DNA of 17,638 bases, taken from the NCBI GenBank assembly GCA_910584935.1, contig CAJUDU010000051.1, positions 1-17,638 on the forward strand, given 5' to 3'. The stretch is from an uncultured Butyricicoccus sp. GTDB taxonomy: Bacteria; Bacillota; Clostridia; Oscillospirales; Butyricicoccaceae. The first letter of the stretch is position 1. Each line of letters begins with the position of its first letter. Made by a program: the position numbers and the translations under genes. Under the pieces are notes generated by a model, which was not told the DNA's origin, did no database searches, and saw nothing but the letters and a program-made list of their open reading frames with translations. Positions 13,771 through 17,638 of the stretch are shown here, one piece after another.

Positions 13771-14336
13771 AAAGCCTCCTGACGCTGTTCACAAAGATAG
13801 GTTGCTTCCAAATCAGACAAATGCAGTTTGACCGCCAAAGGATATTTTTCATACGCATTGGCAATAGCAAAGCTGCCAGCGCGGGCAGAATCATCAAACC
13901 CACCCATATGCCAGCGTATGGCAACTGCTTCCTCATTTTTAAGACGCATAAATTTTTCGATTAAAAAGACGGATTTTTCCCCATGCCCATAAGGAAATTT
14001 GTCATCGATGGTATAATATGGAACGCGTTCCCATTCGCCGCGTTCATTTTTTTTGTTGCGGAAATCGGTGGCATAATAGCCAGCTTTGCAGATATCATGC
14101 AAAAGGGAAACAATCGCAAAACTTTCTGGGTCATCTTTTTCCGGGTCAAAATGCTTGGCAGTCAGCACATTATAAACATTGACACTGTGTTCCACAAGCC
14201 CGCCTTCATATGCCGCATGGAAGCGGGTAGAAGCTGGGGCAATGAAAAAATCGGTCGTTTCCAGCCATTCCAGTAGCTTATCAGCACCGCGGCGAGTGAT
14301 ATGTGCGCGGAAAATTTCTAAAAATTTTTCTTTCAT
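13767..14336 (-). CDS. HD-domain phosphohydrolase
   Basis: A 189-residue metal-dependent phosphohydrolase of the HD superfamily. Likely ligands are H50 (GLVEHSVNVYN), H80-D81 (VSLLHDICKAGYY), H118 (PYGHGEKS) and H143 (RWHMGGFDD), in HD order. No fused domain is present. Such single-domain proteins act on nucleotides or nucleic-acid phosphates; the substrate here is unknown. It shares ATGA with cca upstream and with the yjbQ-like gene downstream. Because bacterial CCA enzymes often carry their own HD domain with phosphatase activity, a role in tRNA-end or nucleotide clean-up is imaginable but unproved. Confidence 0.9.
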   Translation of the reverse strand: MKEKFLEIFRAHITRRGADKLLEWLETTDFFIAPASTRFHAAYEGGLVEHSVNVYNVLTAKHFDPEKDDPESFAIVSLLHDICKAGYYATDFRNKKNERGEWERVPYYTIDDKFPYGHGEKSVFLIEKFMRLKNEEAVAIRWHMGGFDDSARAGSFAIANAYEKYPLAVKLHLSDLEATYLCEQRQEAL

Positions 14337-15661
14337 AATTCCTCCATATGTATCTGTGCCAGTGCGGACAGTTTTTCTGCCGTATTCCGGGCAGGGTCGT
14401 CCAGCACCTGGCTGAGCAGCCAGCGCTGCATTTCCCCGACTGCTTTGCCATGCAAGCCAAGCGCCATCAGGTCATGCCCATTCAGTGCCAGTGAACGCAC
14501 CGATAAGCAAGCCCCCTGGCGTAAGGTTTCTTCCAGCATGGCAGCAAGCTGCTGATAATACCCAATATATTCCGCGTGAGTGCCGCGCCCGACACAATCG
14601 GCTTTTTTTATCATGAGCAGTTGCCGTAAACGGGTTTCGCCATGCTGCGCCAGTCGACGCCGGACAGATTTTATATCCTGTTCAATTGGAACATCATGAA
14701 TGCGCACCAGTGACACAACAGTTTCCCGCAGGGCAGCAGGCAGGCGCAGGGCAAGGCAGCGCTGCTCTGCAAGTGCCGCACTGATTTTCGGATGCCCATA
14801 AAAATGTCCAACCCCATTTTCATCCATGGTAAAGGCATCCGGCTTGCCGGCATCGTGCAGCAGTGCGGCAAGCCGCAGGGCAGGTTGTGCGGGAATTTGT
14901 TCAAGCACGCGCAAGGTATGTTCCAGTACATCGTAAAGATGGTACGCGTTATGTTGCTGAAAGCCGCGCATAGGCAGCAGTTCGGGCACGATAACCCCAA
15001 GGATATCTGTATATTTGCGCAGAATCTGTCCAGCATAACGCCCGCATAATAGGCGCAGTAATTCTGCGCTGACCCGTTCGGGCGCAACTTGAGCAAGCGT
15101 GGGCGCAAGGGCATATAAAGCGGCTTCTGTCACGCTTTCAATGGCGAAACCGGTTTGTGCTGCCAGCCGCAGGCCGCGCAGGATGCGCAGGCTGTCCTCG
15201 GAAAAACGGGTATAGGGATTCCGCACTGCACGCAGAGTATGGTTTATGATATCCGTTTGTCCACCAAAAGGGTCTGCCAGCCCACGGTAAGGGCTATATG
15301 CAATGGCATTGATGGTGAAATCCCGGCGGGATAAATCTTCTTCCACCGTGCGCACAAACCGGACATGATCTGGATGGCGTTTGTCTGAATATCCTGATTC
15401 CACCCGAAAAGTAGTGATTTCCAGCGGCATTCCATCCAGCAGGACTGTTACTGTGCCATGGCGTAAGCCAGTTTCAACCACACGTTCGCCAGCAAAAACA
15501 GCAATGGTTTCTTGGGGACGTGCTGCGGTGCATAAATCATAATCATGCGGCGAAATGCCCCGCAAAGCATCCCGTACCGCGCCGCCGACAATATAAGCAG
15601 GATATCCGGCATTCTCCAGCCGCGCAAGCGCGGATAAAACAGGCTTGGCAGGCTGTATCAC
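14333..15661 (-). CDS. cca: CCA tRNA nucleotidyltransferase
   Basis: Adds or repairs the CCA end of tRNAs. In the 442-residue protein, IVGGAVRDALRG (24-35) is the G-G-x-V/A-R-D motif, D40 and D42 in HDYDLC the metal-binding carboxylates, then SRRDFTINAIAYSP and EDSLRILRGLRLAAQTGFAI give the nucleotide-recognition and RNA-binding segments. A C-terminal HD subdomain is present (LRLAALLHDAGKPDAF, H269-D270). This agrees with class II bacterial enzymes. The gene overlaps the ynzC-like gene and the HD gene by four bases each. Whether the enzyme adds all three bases or only some (A- versus CC-adding) cannot be settled by eye. Confidence 0.95.
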   Translation of the reverse strand: MIQPAKPVLSALARLENAGYPAYIVGGAVRDALRGISPHDYDLCTAARPQETIAVFAGERVVETGLRHGTVTVLLDGMPLEITTFRVESGYSDKRHPDHVRFVRTVEEDLSRRDFTINAIAYSPYRGLADPFGGQTDIINHTLRAVRNPYTRFSEDSLRILRGLRLAAQTGFAIESVTEAALYALAPTLAQVAPERVSAELLRLLCGRYAGQILRKYTDILGVIVPELLPMRGFQQHNAYHLYDVLEHTLRVLEQIPAQPALRLAALLHDAGKPDAFTMDENGVGHFYGHPKISAALAEQRCLALRLPAALRETVVSLVRIHDVPIEQDIKSVRRRLAQHGETRLRQLLMIKKADCVGRGTHAEYIGYYQQLAAMLEETLRQGACLSVRSLALNGHDLMALGLHGKAVGEMQRWLLSQVLDDPARNTAEKLSALAQIHMEEL

Positions 15662-15870
15662 GATTTATCACGCTTCTGCTGGAGCGGGGCAGCAGTGCCA
15701 TCCGGCTTTAGGATAATGGTATTGTCAAGCTGGGCTTTCAGGCTGCTGCGGAATGCAGAAATATATTCCTGCCGCAGGGCTTTCTGTTCCGCGGCTTCCG
15801 CCGCGTCCAAACCAGTGGTTTTCGCTTTTTTGGCAAGCGCATTGATCCGGTCAATTTTTTGTTGTTCCAT
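15658..15870 (-). CDS. YnzC/UPF0291 (DUF896) protein
   Basis: A 70-residue cytoplasmic protein with the helical hairpin of the family: KIDRINALAKKAKTTGLDAA, E-Q-K-A-L-R-Q-E-Y, then AFRSSLKAQLDNTIIL, a tail rich in polar residues. Bacillus subtilis YnzC belongs to the same family, where the gene is near SOS genes; no function is established. GAAGG lies about 10 bases before the ATG. It is the first gene of the six-gene operon, its stop overlapping the ATG of cca (15658-15661). Confidence 0.9.
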   Translation of the reverse strand: MEQQKIDRINALAKKAKTTGLDAAEAAEQKALRQEYISAFRSSLKAQLDNTIILKPDGTAAPLQQKRDKS

Positions 15871-15906
15871 ATTTTTGCGCCTTCACTTTCTTTAAAATCT
15901 ACCTGT

Positions 15907-15935
15907 ATTATACCAAACCAAATGCGGCTTGAAAA
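15907..15935 (-). promoter_or_regulatory. Promoter of the six-gene operon
   Basis: On the minus strand TTTTCA (15935-15930) and TATAAT (15912-15907) are 17 bases apart; the -10 is consensus. The leader is about 30 bases. No other promoter is apparent down to 11587, in keeping with the overlapping genes. Confidence 0.6.
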
Positions 15936-16099
15936 GCAAAAGAATTGCACAAACACCCAAGTACACAAAATGATTTCAGCCTCAGTAAAAGCCTTTTCTA
16001 AAAGAAAAAACCATGGAATACAGTCGCTAGATAACCAGATTCATCAAGCATGGTGTGTTTTTGTAAGCGGACAGGGCAGAGGATGTGACATTGCCCAAT

Positions 16100-16158
16100 A
16101 ATATAGCCGAAATATAGCCATTTTGATGCTTGACGGATGGGGTGAAATATGGTATATT
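16100..16158 (+). promoter_or_regulatory. bcd promoter with upstream direct repeat
   Basis: TTGACG (16130-16135) and TATATT (16153-16158) are separated by 17 bases. Upstream, AATATAGCC occurs twice (16100-16108 and 16111-16119), phased by 11 bases, one helix turn, and ending 10 bases before the -35. This is where an activator would be expected. The stretch from 15936 to 16099 shows nothing else. Confidence 0.65.
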
Positions 16159-16288
16159 AAAGCAGAAAAACAGAACTTAACAGGAATATGTGCAAAACAT
16201 TTCGGTAAGCTGCTTTTTTTGACCCATATGTTTTGTATAGTGCTTGTGATGTTTTGGATTTTTGCTGCGCAGGGAATCGTGCCCCGAT

Positions 16289-16388
16289 AGCCAATATGTT
16301 GGCTGCCGGTGTGCTTTTTTGTGTGCAGGCAGGGCTTTTTTGGAAGCCCGGAAAATAGGCGGAGCGCCGGGAGCACCTACTCACCGGC
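16289..16388 (+). promoter_or_regulatory. Foldable leader of the bcd-etf operon
   Basis: The message has a long leader, about 255 bases. Within it AGCCAA/TTGGCT (16289-16294 with 16299-16304) forms a hairpin that abuts a long-range stem GCCGGTG/CACCGGC (16305-16311 with 16382-16388). Inside the latter are GGGCTT/AAGCCC (16332-16337 with 16344-16349) and GGCG/CGCC (16358-16361 with 16365-16368), together a three-way junction 17 bases before the ribosome binding site. I recognise no known riboswitch class. Stability and conservation are untested. Confidence 0.35.
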
Positions 16389-16420
16389 ATCAGCAAAATA
16401 AAATCAAAGGAGAATTGAAT

Positions 16421-17563
16421 ATGGATTTCCATCTGACCCGTGAGCAGGACCTGGTTCGCCAGATGATGCAGAGCTTCACCGAAAACGAAGTCAAGCCCAT
16501 CGCTGCGGAAACTGACGAAACCTGCACCTACCCCCGCGAGAACATTGACCATCTTTTTGACCTCGGGGTTATGGGCATGATTGTCCCGAAGGAATATGGC
16601 GGGGCAGGATCTGACGACCTGTGCAGCGCAATTGCAATTGAGGAACTGAGCAAGCAGTGTGCTTCCACTGGCGACATCGTTGCAACACACAACGGCTTGT
16701 GCTGCGGCCCTATTATTGCGCATGGTACCGAGGAGCAAAAACAAAAATACCTGCGTATGCTGACCGAAGGTCATAAAGTCGGCGCGTTTGCGCTGACCGA
16801 ACCAGACGCTGGTTCCGATGCAGCAAAGGGCACCTGTGTTGCCGAACTTGATGGTGACCATTATGTGCTCAATGGCTCCAAGATTTTTATTACCAATGGC
16901 TATGTTGCAGATGTATTTGTTGTTTTTGCAATGACCGATAAGTCCAAGGGCACCAAGGGCATTTCCGCGTTTATCGTAGAAAGCTCCTTCCCAGGCTTCT
17001 CTGTTGGTAAGCACGAACAAAAACTCGGCCTTCATGGGTCCCCAACAGCCGAAATTGTTTTCACTGACTGCATCGTTCCAAAAGAAAACCTGCTGGGCAA
17101 AGAAGGCAAGGGCTTCAATATCGCAATGCAGACCCTGGATGGCGGCCGTATCGGTATCGCTGCACAGTCCCTTGGCATTGCAGAAGGTGCAATGAACGAA
17201 GCTGTCAACTATGCGAAAGGACGCGTACAGTTTGGCCGCCCGATTTCCAAATTCCAGAACACCCAGTTCCTGTTTGCTGATATGCACGTTGCAATCGAAG
17301 CAGGCCGCCTGCTGACCTATAAGGCAGCAATGAAGAAAACTGCTGGCGAAAAGTACACACTGGATGCGGCAACCGCAAAGCTGTTTACCTCTGAAGCTGC
17401 GATGAAGATTACCACCAAGGCAGTACAGGTATTCGGTGGTTACGGCTACACCAAGGATTATCCAGTAGAACGTATGATGCGTGACGCCAAGATCACCGAA
17501 ATCTACGAGGGTACTTCTGAAATCCAGCGTGTTGTTATTTCCGGCAACATCCTGGGCAAGTAA
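16421..17563 (+). CDS. bcd: Butyryl-CoA dehydrogenase
   Basis: A 380-residue FAD enzyme that reduces crotonyl-CoA to butyryl-CoA, working with EtfAB in electron bifurcation in clostridia. It has the acyl-CoA dehydrogenase order: N-terminal helices (LTREQDLVRQMMQSFTENEV), middle beta domain with FALTEPDAGSDAAKG and KIFITNGYVADVFVVFA, C-terminal helices with GRVQFGRPISKFQNTQF and the catalytic glutamate in TEIYEGTSEIQR. AAAGGAG (16406-16412) is 8 bases before the chosen ATG. The frame is open further left to 16262, but that part lies in the leader and has no family similarity. etfB follows 24 bases later. Codon use is that of a highly expressed gene. Confidence 0.95.
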   Translation: MDFHLTREQDLVRQMMQSFTENEVKPIAAETDETCTYPRENIDHLFDLGVMGMIVPKEYGGAGSDDLCSAIAIEELSKQCASTGDIVATHNGLCCGPIIAHGTEEQKQKYLRMLTEGHKVGAFALTEPDAGSDAAKGTCVAELDGDHYVLNGSKIFITNGYVADVFVVFAMTDKSKGTKGISAFIVESSFPGFSVGKHEQKLGLHGSPTAEIVFTDCIVPKENLLGKEGKGFNIAMQTLDGGRIGIAAQSLGIAEGAMNEAVNYAKGRVQFGRPISKFQNTQFLFADMHVAIEAGRLLTYKAAMKKTAGEKYTLDAATAKLFTSEAAMKITTKAVQVFGGYGYTKDYPVERMMRDAKITEIYEGTSEIQRVVISGNILGK

Positions 17564-17587
17564 GGAATAAGGAGGATTACATAAATC

Positions 17588-17638
17588 ATGAAAGTTATCG
17601 TTTGTGTAAAGCAGGTTCCCGATACCTCCGGTAAGGTT
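17588..17638 (+). CDS. etfB: Electron transfer flavoprotein beta subunit (partial, start only)
   Basis: The first 17 codons, MKVIVCVKQVPDTSGKV, are the hallmark start of EtfB, with K-Q-V-P-D-T. AAGGAGG (17569-17575) lies 12 bases upstream. The gene runs out of the window; etfA would be expected next. It belongs to the bcd transcript and passes NADH electrons to Bcd and ferredoxin in bifurcating complexes. Confidence 0.9.
   Translation, partial: MKVIVCVKQVPDTSGKV

Noticed and set aside
16170..16180. A TTAACAG half site near the bcd -10, considered as a Rex operator
   Set aside because: Only one arm is present and the facing TTGTTAA arm is missing, so a Rex site is not supported.
16289..16388. 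Cobalamin, FMN, TPP or glycine riboswitch in the bcd leader
   Set aside because: I looked for their conserved boxes and did not find them; the element is reported only as an unassigned foldable leader.
16262..16420. An upstream extension of bcd by 53 codons
   Set aside because: The ATG at 16421 has an excellent ribosome binding site and gives the normal N-terminus; the extension is in the leader and lacks similarity.
16157..17287. A 376-codon open frame on the minus strand, antisense to bcd
   Set aside because: It arises from the codon bias of bcd: its composition is odd, with no family motif and no start signals, whereas the plus-strand protein is an unmistakable acyl-CoA dehydrogenase.
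1..17638. CRISPR array, tRNA, rRNA, intact insertion sequence or replication origin
   Set aside because: No regularly spaced repeats, no cloverleaf or rRNA sequence, no transposase and no DnaA-box cluster were seen by eye.

Overview
The window looks like a chromosomal segment of an anaerobic, butyrate-forming clostridium (Firmicutes, probably Oscillospiraceae or a relative). The grounds are bcd followed directly by etfB at the right end, strong AGGAGG-type ribosome binding sites, sigma-A-like promoters, a YnzC/UPF0291 protein, LuxS and a clostridial-style Cys-rich flavin oxidoreductase. The taxonomic placement is inference.

Left part (1-3160): a decaying region. An outward-facing extended -10 sits at the left edge, followed by two strong hairpins with no convincing gene. 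Then come, all on the minus strand, a LysR-type regulator broken at both ends, a small helix-turn-helix gene whose second codon is a stop, and the C-terminal two thirds of a flavodoxin. Upstream of these lies a methyl-accepting chemotaxis protein interrupted by one in-frame TAA. Four damaged genes in a row point to real decay after rearrangement.

Middle-left (3160-5660): an AT-rich segment. It has a consensus promoter driving a tightly overlapped three-gene cassette (membrane protein, XRE regulator, membrane protein). Next is a bidirectional terminator, then a divergent HxlR regulator / nitroreductase pair whose shared intergenic region contains two inverted repeats.

Middle (5660-9890, minus strand): a secreted protein with an Ada-like zinc site overlaps the end of an AI-2E-family permease gene. 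A small membrane protein, a DEDDh 3'-5' exonuclease and a DUF2461 protein follow, the last two overlapping by 4 bases. Upstream of a clear terminator is luxS, 20 bases behind guaB (IMP dehydrogenase).

Right (11587-15870, minus strand): a very compact six-gene operon, ynzC-like, cca, HD hydrolase, yjbQ-like, alpha/beta hydrolase and OYE-like flavoenzyme, in that order of transcription. Every junction overlaps by 4 to 8 bases, and one sigma-A-like promoter lies upstream. The products touch tRNA 3'-end maturation and general metabolism; a single common pathway is not evident.

Right end (15871-17638, plus strand): a good promoter with a direct repeat 11 bases upstream of its -35, a leader of about 255 bases that can fold, then butyryl-CoA dehydrogenase and the first 17 codons of the electron-transfer flavoprotein beta subunit. 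Together these carry out the crotonyl-CoA to butyryl-CoA step.

No rRNA, tRNA, CRISPR array or intact transposase was seen. I found no clearly new biological system. The best candidates for a second look are the decayed region, the XRE/membrane cassette, the HxlR intergenic operators and the bcd leader.
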